DNA of 64,000 bases. Origin: Pleurotus djamor. Taxonomy: Eukaryota; Basidiomycota; Agaricomycetes; Agaricales; Pleurotaceae. This document shows positions 1-15,387 of this stretch, in pieces. The translations under genes were made by a program, and so were the position numbers. The stretch lies in assembly GCA_029747585.1 (NCBI GenBank), contig JAPEVF010000006.1:124001-188000 (forward strand), in the 5' to 3' direction. Every line of letters starts with the position of its first letter. Position 1 is the stretch's first letter. The notes below the pieces were generated by a model. That model worked only from the letters and a program-made list of their open reading frames with translations, made no database searches and was not told the DNA's origin.

Positions 1-307
1 CCTCGGAAGACTGGTTCGTCACCTTGAAGAAAGTTTAGTTGATACCGGTGATCCACAGAAAACCGGAAAACATTCCATACCGGAAAAGGTTGTCCGAGCG
101 GTTCGCCATAGTTGACGATACGCTGAACGGGCAGAGGCTCTGAGAGATGGAGTTATAGACATGGTGGTCGGGGAAAAACGAAAAGTAGACGCCCACAGTA
201 CCTCTGGCCCCTGAGGACTTCATAACCATTCAATGTGTAGCATTGCAGGCACAGAAATTATTGATATTGATACNCCTATAGATATTAAGCGACGGGAGGT
301 TCAACGT
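1..307. other. Window edge with no secure gene
   Basis: This is the left edge of the window, downstream of the SRP54 stop codon. A plus-strand frame open from base 2 to a stop at 113-115 could be the 3' end of a gene starting outside the window. It is short and charged and resembles no family I know. A minus-strand frame of 64 codons (35-229) overlaps it. There is one N at 274. I make no gene call. Confidence 0.3.
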
Positions 308-2510
<2,203 letters not shown>

Positions 2511-2596
2511 GACTTTGAGGGTGGCAGAGTGATTATGGGCGCCTGTTTGTATATCTTGATCGAGACGATCCACAGTCCAAAGGAAGCTCAGGTGCA

Positions 2597-5337
2597 ATGA
2601 GCGACTCGTTCGCTGACCTCTGGTCGTCCACGGCTCCCTCTAAACAACAACCTACTCTCCGACAAACCCCAGTATCCTCTCGCCCCATCACCCCTGCCTC
2701 TAATCCCCTCTTTGACTCCCAACCACGACCTTCGCACCTCCCAAATTACAACCGTCCAATCCAGCTCACGTCTAAACCCATCGCAACGCCTAGTAATGCC
2801 TCTGGTGATCCATTTGGTGGCCTGCTCTCAGGAATTGGCTCTGGAACTGGCGGAGGGAACAGCAGGATGACCATGGCTGAGATGGCAGCTCAGGCGCAGC
2901 AGAAGCAGAGGTCGGAACAGGTCTCTTCTAAGCAACCTCAGCCTGGGACCTCTGGTGCGCTTTGGTCTGGATTAGACTCCCTAGCGTCAAGGGGGACGCC
3001 TTCACCAGCGGGTGGTCATATCACTCTTAACAACGACAATGATGATTGGGGATTGGACTTTGGCTCTTCGTCTAAGGCATCCACAACTAGCAAACCACCT
3101 CAGAAGGCAACATCTAATGGTGACAATCGTAGCGATGACTTTGATGACATGCTAGGATTTGGAAACTTTGGTGGCAGCAGCAAACCTACACCCAGTACAT
3201 CCTCCGTCTCAACGCCGCCCGTCAATACACCAGGTGCTACTCTATGGGATGCTCTTGATTCCTTTAAAGATGTCTCTGTGTCACAACTACAGCCGAAGGA
3301 CGATGACGGATTTGATGATCTTGGTTTCGGACTATTACCAACCACCACTCAGGCTACTGCGCCGCCTGCGCGCGTTGACTCTCCTAGCGAAGACTTCGAC
3401 TTCGGAAACCGTGAATTCACGGATACCCCTCCCCTNCCCCTCGAGACGTCCAGCCTCTCGGAGCGCTCCTTCTCCGCCACCTCACATCCTTGGGCGCTTG
3501 GTCGAGATGGGTTTCATGCCAGACCGGGCCAAAGTTGCTCTCAGGTCAACATACAACCCAGACGCTCCCTCTGCTGATGCGGCCTGGGACGTTGAGGGTG
3601 CCGTAGCCACCCTTATAGGGAGCGGAAGTACCACGCCTGCTCGAGGCAGGGATTCACCAGATACGCATCCTCCGAGTCGTCGATCCAGACCTCCGCCAGC
3701 CCCTTCCACTCGGAGCCAACATTCTTCAAGGCCGACGGCAAACGAATCTGGTGCCCAAGCAAGCGGTGATATACTCTCTCAAGCGTCGGAGATTGGCATA
3801 TCTATGTTTAATCGCGCTAACACGTTCTGGAATACGAAGGGCAAGGAGATGAAAGATAAAGTTGTGGAACGTGTGGTTAAAGTTTACGAAGAGACTGCTG
3901 GCAGTCGGGAAGGTGCCACGAGTCGGAGTGGGAGCAGCCAAGACCGTCCGAGATGGATGCAAACTTCAGACGAACATGTGCAAGATAGCCCTGTACGTAC
4001 TTCCGTCAAGTACTCTGATGGCGAAGAAGAACCCCTTCGGCGGCCGACTCAGCCACACCACGAACCCGAGAACGTGCCTCCAAAACATGACAGAGCCACC
4101 ATTGCGACAGTGGAAGTCGATCTATTCTCTTCGGATGCGCCCGTTGCGGCGTATGTTTCGCCATTCAGGCGAGGCAAACCCAAGCCCGAAAGCCAGGCCG
4201 CTTCATCTGTCGCTTCAACGTCGTCACTCCGTCACGCTACACCGCCACCACCTCCCAAACGCTCGTCTCTAGTTGCCTGCTCGGCCAGCACCTTGACCCA
4301 GTCCAATAAGCAGAAAGCTCAGGGTACTGAATTTTTCAAACTTGGTCAGTATGCCGAGGCTCATGCTGCGTATACACGCGCTATCGAGACCTTACCACCC
4401 GGTCATCTTTGCCGGGTAACATTATACAACAACCGTGCACTAGCGAGCAGCCGGATGGGCGATGTCAAGGGTGCCATGCTTGACTCTTCTCAGGCTCTAC
4501 AAGTCATCTGTGGCGTACCCGAAAACAATCCTGGTGGACTAGGAGATCTCGATCCTACTTCTTCTGTCGAACCGTCTCCTGATCGCTCAAAACTTTCCTT
4601 TGATCCACGCAAGGAATCCAAAATCACGAGTCTCGAGGAAGGCAGCGAAGTTGACCTAGGTGGCATGTGGATCAAAGCCAGCAAGCGCCGAGCTGAAGCC
4701 TTTGAAGGTTTGGAGAAATGGGCAGAGGCGAAGAAGGACTGGGAAATGATCCTGAGTTCCGGTGATTGGGTTGGAGAGAATGTGCGGAGGGAAGCTGTCA
4801 GCGGTGTGGGCAGGTGTAAACGGATGATTGACGGACCAACACCGTCATCTACTGTGTCTTCCACGGCGAAACCGCGGGCACCGACGCGTCCACCTCCCCG
4901 TCCTGCCCCTGTAACAGACAAGCCTTCTGCCGCTCTTAATGCCCTTCGAGCTGTTACTAACCAAGCGGAAGCAGAGGCGGAGCAGAAGCACAACTTGAAG
5001 GACGTTGTCGACGCCAAATTGGCAACATGGAAAGGTGGCAAAGAAACCAATATTCGCGCCCTTATTGCTAGCCTCGATACCTTGTTGTGGCCTGAGCTTG
5101 GCTGGAAGAAGGTCGGTATGGGAGAACTAGTCACAGAAAATCAAGTTAAGATTCGGTATATGAAGGCCATTGCCAAGGTCCATCCAGACAAGGTCAGTCG
5201 AGTTTTCGGTTGCGAACTAGACCAAGTACTGATCTAGGATGTAGATAACGACCAGCAATACCACTCTGGAGCAACGGATGATAGCCAATAGTGTCTTCGG
5301 TGCACTTAACGAAGCCTGGAATGCCTTCAAGAGTTAG
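2597..5337 (+). CDS. SWA2: Auxilin/Swa2-like J-domain protein (UBA-TPR-DnaJ)
   Basis: Auxilins recruit Hsp70 through a C-terminal J domain to strip clathrin from vesicles. The order of parts matches yeast Swa2. First comes a low-complexity Ser/Pro/Gly-rich region with repeated acidic-aromatic patches such as FDDMLGFG and FDDLGFG, likely clathrin or adaptor contacts. A UBA-like domain follows (LGRLVEMGFMPDRAK), then TPR repeats (GTEFFKLGQYAEAHAAYTRA and a second one), then a J domain with the HPDK motif. An intron at 5193-5244 directly follows HPDK, and the last exon ends NEAWNAFKS. The reading frame changes at the N at 3436, inside a C-rich run: the first frame carries the N terminus and a different frame carries the UBA domain onward. 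I read this as a base-call error, because both sides are conserved. Confidence 0.88.
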
Positions 5338-5536
5338 TGAATATTGTGCCCTCTTTGTGGATCCCTAATAGTTAAAATAGAATGTGTAATAGTTAGAAAA
5401 TAGTTACATAGGTGGGCCAATCATGTCGTAGAGTTAGATAAGCGCCAGACATGATTTAGAAGGCTGGTACTTCGACGATCCTTCATCTTATCTACATCCA
5501 ACCGAAGCAATCGCTATTACTCTTCGCTCGAAAACG

Positions 5537-6363
5537 ATGGGCAGGAAGAACAAGGAATCTGCTACTACGCCGAAGGCACCTCCGACCACGATCGCACCGG
5601 AACCCGAGGTTGAGGTAGCCCAACCTCGTCCACCACTTGAAGTGCTATATTGCGGAGGTTCTTCCATCTTCTCTTCATTGAGCACTATCCGATCTAATTC
5701 GCTAAGGTAGTCTGTACATACCCGGTGGAATACTGTGAATTTGGGTCGAGCCTGACGAAATGTAAAGAGTGGCTGAACGAGATCAACCCGCAGGCGTATG
5801 CCAAATATTACTCTGAAGGTGGGTGCCACATCGGTGGCGATTATGGCCTTGCTGACAGCTGTTGGCAGAGGCTCTGCAGGCAAAGATGGGGACACTAAGC
5901 CTGGAGGCACAAACTAAACTAGAGAAAGACACAGCCAAGAAGGAGGCTAAGGCTGAGGCCAAAGCTGATGCGGCGATGAAGAAAAAGCTAGCTTCTCAGG
6001 TATGGAAAACCCTGCCAATTGTCTACGTGTTTTTTCTGATATACACCACTGTCCATCCTACACCAGGTTACCATCAAGCGCATTGAACGGAACAAGCGAA
6101 AGTATATTACGGCTGTGCACGGTCTGGAAGCATTTGAGGTGGACCTGAAGAAGGCTGCGAAACAATTCGCTAGCAAATTTGCAACTGGGGCAAGCGTGAC
6201 AAAAAACGCGCAGGGGCTGGACGAGGTGGTTGTGCAGGGGGACGTGAGCGACGAGATACTGGAGATGATTGAGGAGGAGGTGGGTGTGCTAAAGGGGATA
6301 CCTGCAGATAACGTGGAACTGGTGGAAGAGAAAAAGAAGAAGGGTTCTGCGACCGATAGCTAA
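5537..6363 (+). CDS. TMA22: Translation machinery-associated protein 22 (DENR homologue)
   Basis: Tma22/DENR acts with Tma20/MCT-1 on the 40S subunit in ribosome recycling and re-initiation. The N-terminal part has the family sequence PLEVLYCG followed by a cysteine-rich VCTYPVEYCEFG. The linker EALQAKMGTLSLEAQ is almost invariant in the family. A Lys/Ala-rich stretch precedes the SUI1/eIF1-like domain, which begins VTIKRIERNKRKYITAVHGL. The gene has introns at 5658-5710, after 5819 and after about 6000. The protein ends in a charged tail after TAA at 6361-6363. The ATG at 5537 is the first in frame and gives a short disordered N terminus as in other fungi. Confidence 0.92.
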
Positions 6364-6524
6364 AGTTTGGGTTTGGATCGATGGAATGTTTTTTCCGGAG
6401 AAATATAACTTCCAGAGTTTGTCCCCATGACGTCAAACGGTGTGACATGTCACTCGACGGTGATCGGCTCGTCGTAGGCTATAGATAGAATGGCGGCCCC
6501 CGCTTCGCTATGCATTGAACTTCC

Positions 6525-8239
6525 ATGTTCCCCTCAAACCACAACCACAACCATCTCCAGCACTCAAATCCTCCCTACGATTCCGCCGCTGACGTTGACG
6601 CCGACGACCACGACACAGATGACTCTGCTTCGTTCTTCCGCACCCTGCACGGCAGGTCTTTCAATACTCTCAACACACGATATCTCCTACCAGCAGACCA
6701 AGATGAGCTCAAAGTACGTCGCCTTCTTACTCCTTCGTTATTACATTCTGACTGCTTTCTCTCGCAAAGCGGTATAAGCTACATCATCGAATGATGCAAT
6801 TCGTCTTCAGTGGAAAAAACTATGTCGGACCCGTCGCTGAGGTCCTTCATGGTGGTCACCAACGACGAGTGTTGGACCTCGGGACGGGGGATGGCTCCTG
6901 GTCTGTATATTGTCTGTCTAACGCTGGCGTCGGGTCTCTTTCTGGCTACGCGAGGATAATACCTTTATCCTGGTTCCATGCTGATGCTTCCATACAGGGC
7001 AATTGACCTCGCGGATGAGTTTCCGAAAGTTGAGGTTATTGGTGTCGACTTGGCTCCAATTCAACCCAGGTACGTTACACATGCTTGGCCTCGCCCAATT
7101 ATACCGAACTAACTCGTTTCTTCCATTGCCTGATTGCATAGAAGTGTCCCCCCGAACTGCACGTACGTATTCGACCATGCCTGATGTTCCTATGACCTTT
7201 TTGTTCACCCTTTCTTGTGTGTTTAGGTTTGAACTCTGCGATCTAGACCAGTGGAATCTCCCATACCCTGATAATTATTTTGACCTTATACATGCCCGAT
7301 CAATGCACACCGGGGTGCGTGGTCTTCTCTCTCTCACAGTTAATTTCCGTTCCTCGATTTACTCCCACTCGACCTGTACCCTCTTCGATACACTCCAGCT
7401 TTGTTCTTCTATTCGCTTTCTCTGACATCAATTTGCCGTTCACTCATCCCGGTTTTCCACCCGTTTATCACAGATTTCAAACTATCCTCGCCTAATTCAT
7501 GAAATATCAAGACTCCTCAAACCTGGTGGTCTGGTCATTGTCATAGAGCCAGATCTTATGCCAATTGTAGATGGCAAACCTGCAGACGAATTTTCTTCAG
7601 GTGCAACTTCCGTTACCAAAACTTCTACCAAAACTTCTCAATCCACCACGCTTCCCGATACCCCGTCATCATCATCGTCTGCATCATCATCTTCATCATT
7701 GACCAAAGTTTCCTCCTCATCGTCGCCTGGGAGTGATCCAATACCCAAATCCCCGTCTTCGCATCACACAACATCATCTTACTATGATGAAGGCCTTCCT
7801 GGATGGTTTGCTCTATTTGACACCTACCGTGCCTGCTTGAAACGTCAAGGCATTGACACAACCGCGCCCAGTCGAATCCCAGAGTTGTTGAGTAAAACTA
7901 AGGCGTTTCATCACATTGTCGTACAGGATGGGAACATTCCTATTGGATTTTGGCCAAGTGGTGCGTCTTCTTAAATATTCTTTGACTTTGCTTCGACTCA
8001 CCATGTCTATCCATTCGATGTTTAACCCCCTTCTAGACCCACTCTTACTCACCGTGGGCCAGTTGGCTTGGATGGACTATGACCTATTTATACCCGCTCT
8101 CAAACCGCTTTTCCTAATTTCGGGCCTTCCAGAGTTTACGGTTAACAAACTGGTTACTGCAGCGCAACAGGATCTATACTATCCATCACTACAGATGTCA
8201 TGTAAATATCATATCGTTCACGCATTCAAGAGACAATAA
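6525..8239 (+). CDS. SAM-dependent methyltransferase (TAM/LaeA-like)
   Basis: This looks like a class I methyltransferase of the large fungal group around LaeA/TAM; the substrate cannot be told. After an Asp/His-rich N terminus comes the typical entry YLLPADQDELK, then MMQFVFSGKNYVGPV. Motif I is VLDLGTGDGSW, the following strand has VEVIGVDLAP, and later come LPYPDNYFDLIHAR and LLKPGGLVIVIEPD. A Ser-rich insertion (about 7640-7760, made largely of TCA/TCT codons) sits after motif III and is predicted to be a disordered loop. The C-terminal part LPGWFALFDTYRACLK through DLYYPSLQMSCKYHIVHAFKRQ is characteristic of this family. At least six short introns are needed. The ATG at 6525 is chosen over one at 6490 because only the former reads through to the motif. 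Confidence 0.8.
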
Positions 8240-8628
8240 ATAAATCATTGCACACCAATAATTAGCGAGTGTAAGCTTCGTGCTCGTCGGACGGGGTTTC
8301 AACATCGCCGTGGACAATCAATCACACTAATTCACACCTAAGTTTTCAAGCAAGTTGTATCACCTCTATTCCTTTTGCAAGTACATAAAAAAGGATAGAC
8401 GACCTCAGCACCAATTGAAAACCACGTCAATGGAGCATGCAACAGTCAAGAAAAGGTCGCACAGAAAACCACGTAAGCTAAGAGACGAAAGGGGGACGTA
8501 ATGGCAAATGTCAAGGTCGCAACGGAGCAAGGGGTGATACGATCGTAAGAACCGGGAAAGCGTGAAGCGTGAAGTGAAACGAATGGACGACGTTTATGAA
8601 AACATCAGATACGAATAACACGGAGCGT
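8240..8628. other. Convergent intergenic region
   Basis: These 389 bp lie between the 3' ends of the methyltransferase (+) and poly(A)-binding protein (-). They should hold both 3' UTRs. I see no open frame of note, no repeat and no RNA gene. Confidence 0.5.
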
Positions 8629-10989
<2,361 letters not shown>

Positions 10990-11566
10990 TTCTTTTTATT
11001 TGAATCGAGGAAGTCGAAAACGAAGAAATTGAAGAAGAAAGTTGGTTTTTATTGGGTTTTCAGAGGTCGTTACTGCTTTATGACTTTTCTGCAACTGCGA
11101 AGAATTTAGGAGGAATCTCGAGACACGAAGAGAGGGACATACACAGGAAAAAAAGACAAGACAACTGCTTGTATGGAAATGGGTTTTTTATATGTTTTTA
11201 TTCGGCTTTTTGTGCTGCAAGACACGTAGGTCAGTAACGATGTGGTTGGGGGCATTTCTGGGCACGCGAACAACACGTTCTGAAGGCAAGAATGCCTGCT
11301 CATCGCGACAAACGACGATGACGAATGCAGACTTGCCCTCAGAAACACGAAAACAGAGCGGAAACAGGGAATTGGTGGGGACGAGACTGACCTTAGGTGG
11401 TGGTTGGAAGAAAAACATAATGGGCTAATCGCGCGCACTGATAAAGGACAAATTCAAACTCCGACAATGGGCCACAGAGCCGCTGCGTGCCGTGTCAAAG
11501 CTCATGACAAGAATGTTATAACAATGGTGCATAAAAACAGTCCATACGTCCAACAATACGATATGA
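10990..11566. other. PAB1 upstream region / SCAMP 3' region
   Basis: These 577 bp hold the promoter and 5' UTR of PAB1 (minus strand) and the 3' UTR of the SCAMP gene. Directly upstream of the PAB1 ATG the sense strand is pyrimidine-rich and then A-rich (CAAATAAAAAGAA). An A-rich leader would fit the known autoregulation of PABP, but the stretch is short and this is only a suggestion. Small open frames on both strands look random. Confidence 0.4.
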
Positions 11567-12892
11567 CTATCCTCGAGTGAAGTATGCCTTTGNCCCATGC
11601 GTTGCTAACTCAGACTTTGCCTGAGAAACAAGTTTGAGACGGAGAAACAAGGAGACATGGCCATTGGACAAACCTTCTCCATTGTGTGACCAGCGGCCGT
11701 ATGGTGGGCATATATCTGCGTAGCGGTTAGTTTCATCGACAAGGCAGGGGAACAAAGCGCGTACTTGTCTATAGTAGAATGCATTCCCCAATCCTTGGAT
11801 TGTCCAACCCACTGTTGTTACTGTTCCCAGGACGGCGGCGACCCAAGCGTGCCTACTATACATTTGGATGGTCTGTATGAGTCCGGCAGAACCGGTGCTA
11901 TTAGGGGGTTGAGTCAATGCAAGATAGGTCGATGAGGCAGAGAGCAATCGGACCTAGGGATTCCGATGATCCTACGCGCAAGTCGGATGAGCGAACGCAC
12001 GTCTACATAGCGGGATAAATCTTACATATATATGCTGAATAGCAGATGGAATCCGCAGAAGAAAAAGTACAGGTCTGACGGGGATGCTTAACACGAAGAG
12101 TTGAGGGCTCGGAGTGAAGAACAAGGCTCACAGTAGTACAGCGATTGCTCCTAAATGCGGCATATCAGACTAGGTGGCAGAGGTGCACAGGGGTACGACG
12201 TACTTTCATATAACCGTTATAAATTGGGCTGAAATGGGTCAGTCCCGACTGATGCGAAGGAATGGCAAGCACAGCAACGTACCGATACCACAGTAAGAAT
12301 GAAGCAATGGTAATGAAAACAACATAGCTGTTGGATGGCATCAGCTTATTGGAACTGCGTTCATCACGAAGAATCTACTCACCCGATACTCGCTCCAAGA
12401 TCTTTTCCGCCGTCGGAGGAACCTGCCAACAGCACGAATATACATGCCACCATGTTCAGAATGAGTGTAGCAGCTAGGACCAGCCATAGTTGGTACAATC
12501 GCGTGACGAGTGGGCGCGACGCTTCGGGGATTTCGTCTTGAATTGAATGGAAAATCAGGGGGAAGACTAGTGGTGTGTATGTCAGTGTCGGTCTGCAGAC
12601 AGCATAGCAAGCTGTCCGCGAGAGACGCACAAGGTGGCCAATTGTTTCTGCCATTCTTTCGTATGTGCTCGGCCTTCTGAGTGAGTTCCTGCTCGCGTCG
12701 TTCTAGGTCCTGTTCGCGTCGTCGTAGTTCCTCGAGACGGGCCGCCTCTGCAGCATGCAAGGACGACTGCGGCGGCGCTGGGTCATCGAACGGATTCGTG
12801 TCGAGGGAATGACTGGAGGCAAATGGGTTTTGGTAATCTGCAGGCGGTCAGGGAGAGCACGTAAGGGAAGGTGGGGTAAGCGTACTACTCAT
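11567..12892 (-). CDS. Secretory carrier-associated membrane protein (SCAMP family)
   Basis: SCAMPs are four-span membrane proteins of the post-Golgi recycling pathway. The N-terminal tail has NPF motifs (QNPFASS, TNPFDDP), known ligands of EH domains. A coiled coil follows (LEELRRREQDLERREQEL), then the family hallmark NNWPP. The membrane region starts with FPLIFHSIQDEIPEASR and LWLVLAATLILNMVACIFVL and continues through several exons to VLGTVTTVGWTIQGLGNAFYY. The protein ends YFTRG. The first coding exon is only 7 nt (ATGAGTA, 12886-12892), followed by an intron at 12838-12885; splicing gives MSNYQNPFASS. An N at 11593 falls near the C terminus. At least six introns are needed, and several middle exon borders were not traced exactly. 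Confidence 0.82.
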
Positions 12893-13402
12893 GCTGGTCG
12901 TGTATGTGTCGTGAATATGGTGACAGTGACGGTGACGGTGCGAAGGGCGATGCGGAGTTTGTATGTGTTGTTTGTCCGAGACACGTATCGGCGTTAGAAC
13001 CAAGCAACGTCGCCAGTGATATTCAGGGCTGGGATATGTTGCTCGACATGTCCCTGCGCTTGGTAGTCCTTGGAGCGTATGCACCTTTTCTTCCAGTCAC
13101 AGTGAAATATATCGGTGTTGCCTTGCCGCAGTTTGCTCCGTACGTATGAGGGAGCGCGAGAAAACCTATTTTTAGGCCTTGCTCGCTTCTTTATAAATGA
13201 GGGCTTTTTTCGCCGATGTTCATTTCTAGGCCTCCCGTCCTTCTTCCTTCACCACCACCTCTCCCAGCTTCCTCGAGTTGGTTCGTCTTTTGTCCTCTGC
13301 TCCTTTCTGAAACGCGTGTACTAATCTTAACTTAGTCTTGACTCGTTGTCCCTCTTTCAACCTCACTCTCACTGACCCTCTGTCAACCACCCCAACCTCG
13401 CG
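12893..13402. other. Divergent promoter region between SCAMP and DPBB genes
   Basis: These 510 bp separate two divergent genes. The part nearest the plus-strand gene has a TATA-like box followed by a pyrimidine-rich leader (CT-rich from about 13220), common upstream of strongly expressed fungal genes. No other coding signal was found. Confidence 0.45.
13192..13198 (+). promoter_or_regulatory. TATA-like box upstream of the secreted DPBB gene
   Basis: TATAAAT lies about 205 bp upstream of the ATG at 13403 and is followed by a CT-rich stretch. If used, it implies a leader of roughly 170 nt. This is a sequence match only. Confidence 0.35.
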
Positions 13403-14681
13403 ATGTACTCGCTTCTCCCCATCACCACCCTCGCCTTGGTCACTCTGGCCTCTGTTGATGCCGCCGTTGTCCCTCGGTCGAACAAACCCGATACGTACTT
13501 GGAAGGCTACTTGGAGGTACTTCCATCGCGCTCGCTGATGATTTTATATTCTCGCCTAACGCGTCCTTCTCATCTTGTGTAGCCCTACGAGACGTATCAC
13601 ACTCGCTATCTCGCCATTGAGTGCCACCTCAAGCACAACACCGAGTACTTCGATGACTGCTGCCACCCCATGTTGAGCACCGAGACTCTCGAGAAAAACC
13701 GCAAGGCTTACTGCACTCCATCACCGGCGGCTTCTTCGTCTGCCCACGCCGCAGAACCTACCTCGACTGAAGTTCCCCCAGTCGACCCCGTAGAAGACTG
13801 TGACGACGAAGAGGAAGACGATGAAGATTACGAGGATTGTGAGGAAGATGACGAAGACGCTTCTGCGCCTTCTTCTCCCACACCAGTCCCTACCTCTTCT
13901 GCCGTCGCTGTTCCTACTCAAGCTCAACCTTCTCCCGAGCCCAAGCCCGTTACCACGTCTGAGTCCAAGCCTGAGCCTACTCCCGAACCCAAGCCTGAGC
14001 CTACTTCGGAAGCTAAACCTACGTCTACTCCCGAGCCCAAGCCCGCTACCACCAAGGCCCCTGAGCCCACCCCTACTCCCGAGGCCCCCAAGCCCGTGAC
14101 TACCAAGGCGGCTGAACCGACCTCCACTGGTGGGGGAATCATCAAGGCCGTGACCAACTTCATCACTGGTGGATAGTGAGTAACTTCTTCGTGGCTTCAG
14201 GAAGTCACTGACATTCCTCGCTTAGCGCTACCTTCTACTTCCAACACGGAAATGCCGGTGCTTGTGGTAACTACAACTCGGATGATGCCTTGATCGCTGC
14301 AATGGGTATGTTCTATGTTACAGTTCCATTTTCCATTGCTTATGCCTGGTGTAGACTTCAGGCGTTATGGTGACACCAGCAGGCGCTCTCCCCTTTGCGG
14401 AAAGCAGGTCAACATTGTCAACACCCAGAATCAGAAGGTATGCTTGTATCCTCGTTGAATCGTTCAATGAGTCGTGCACTGACTTCGCTTCAGTCTGTTG
14501 TCGTTACTGTCGCTGACGCATGCCCTACGTGCGACAACGAAAACTCTATTGATCTTTCCCGTGGTGCCTTCGCCAAGATCGCTGATTACGATCAGGGCAA
14601 AGTCGACAGTGCGTCGGCCTATTACAGTCTGTCTCTTTCTGTGCTGATTATTTTTTTACAGTCAAATGGACCTTCGTCTAA
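13403..14681 (+). CDS. Secreted RlpA/barwin-like double-psi beta-barrel protein with acidic and Pro/Thr-rich linker
   Basis: A signal peptide (MYSLLPITTLALVTLASVDA) is followed by a Cys-containing module (IECHLKHNTEYFDDCCHPML), a run of Asp/Glu (about 13800-13855), and a long Pro/Thr/Glu/Lys-rich linker with repeated PEPKP units. The C-terminal double-psi beta-barrel begins ATFYFQHGNAGACGNY and contains CGKQVNIV, VVTVADACPTC and GAFAKIADYDQGKV, ending VDIKWTFV. The fold is shared with barwin, expansin N domains and RlpA; fungal members are small secreted proteins, often without proven enzymatic activity. Traced introns are 13517-13582, 14176-14225, 14306-14354, one between about 14438 and 14494, and one before 14662. 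The TAA is at 14679-14681. The linker suggests an extended, possibly wall-associated protein. Confidence 0.83.
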
Positions 14682-15387
14682 TTCGCAGACCCGACCTCGC
14701 CGTGACATCCAAATCTTGATCATCTTTTCTATAGCCTGGTTGCTTCTCTTCCCTGGACGAGTTCCTTCGCTGCAGACACACTCACACATCATCATCCAGC
14801 ATGGTGGGCCACGGCTATGAATGACGACTTTTACGAACCATTTTGTTTTCCATCTGTCGATTGTTCATCTGGCGGACCGTTGCTCTAGGGTGTTCTCCTG
14901 CACANTTTTTTACTTACCTTTGTTTTTTGTCAATCGCGCTGGCTAGGTCATCTAGTGTTTCGTTCCGGTGCCTAGAGTATTCGCGTTTATTTTTGTCGAG
15001 CTTCTACAATCAAACATACTTTTGCCTTATAGACCTTTCGCCTTTATCAGCACATAGACCGCCCTCATGGACTACCAGACACCCACATCTCATGGACCTT
15101 TCAGTTGTTATTTGCTTTCCTATGGACTTCGTACTAAATAAGCAGCATAATGTTTGCAGTCTTTTCAAAGACGTCTTCCCTTCGAAGACGGCTGAAGTCG
15201 AGGTCGACTAGGCTTTCATCCGACTCCCGCCTGCCCTCAACAATCAATTAATCAAGCTCACGTACAAGGAAAATTAACATCGTGAGCTAGACAGTCTTGC
15301 GCCAGTCACTCTTATTTCGGAGGCGATGCCAAGGTGATGCAAGTAAGAAAGCAATTGGTTTCATGATATGTATATACTGATGGCACA
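14682..15387. other. Convergent intergenic region
   Basis: About 700 bp lie between the 3' ends of the DPBB gene and RPN6. The sequence is AT/pyrimidine-rich with one N at 14905. Two plus-strand open frames (to 14820 and 14843-15211) have no recognisable content and no plausible splice context. I see no gene here. Confidence 0.5.

Noticed and set aside
4490..5134. 214-codon minus-strand frame inside the auxilin-like gene
   Set aside because: Antisense shadow of the TPR/J-domain coding region; no recognisable protein.
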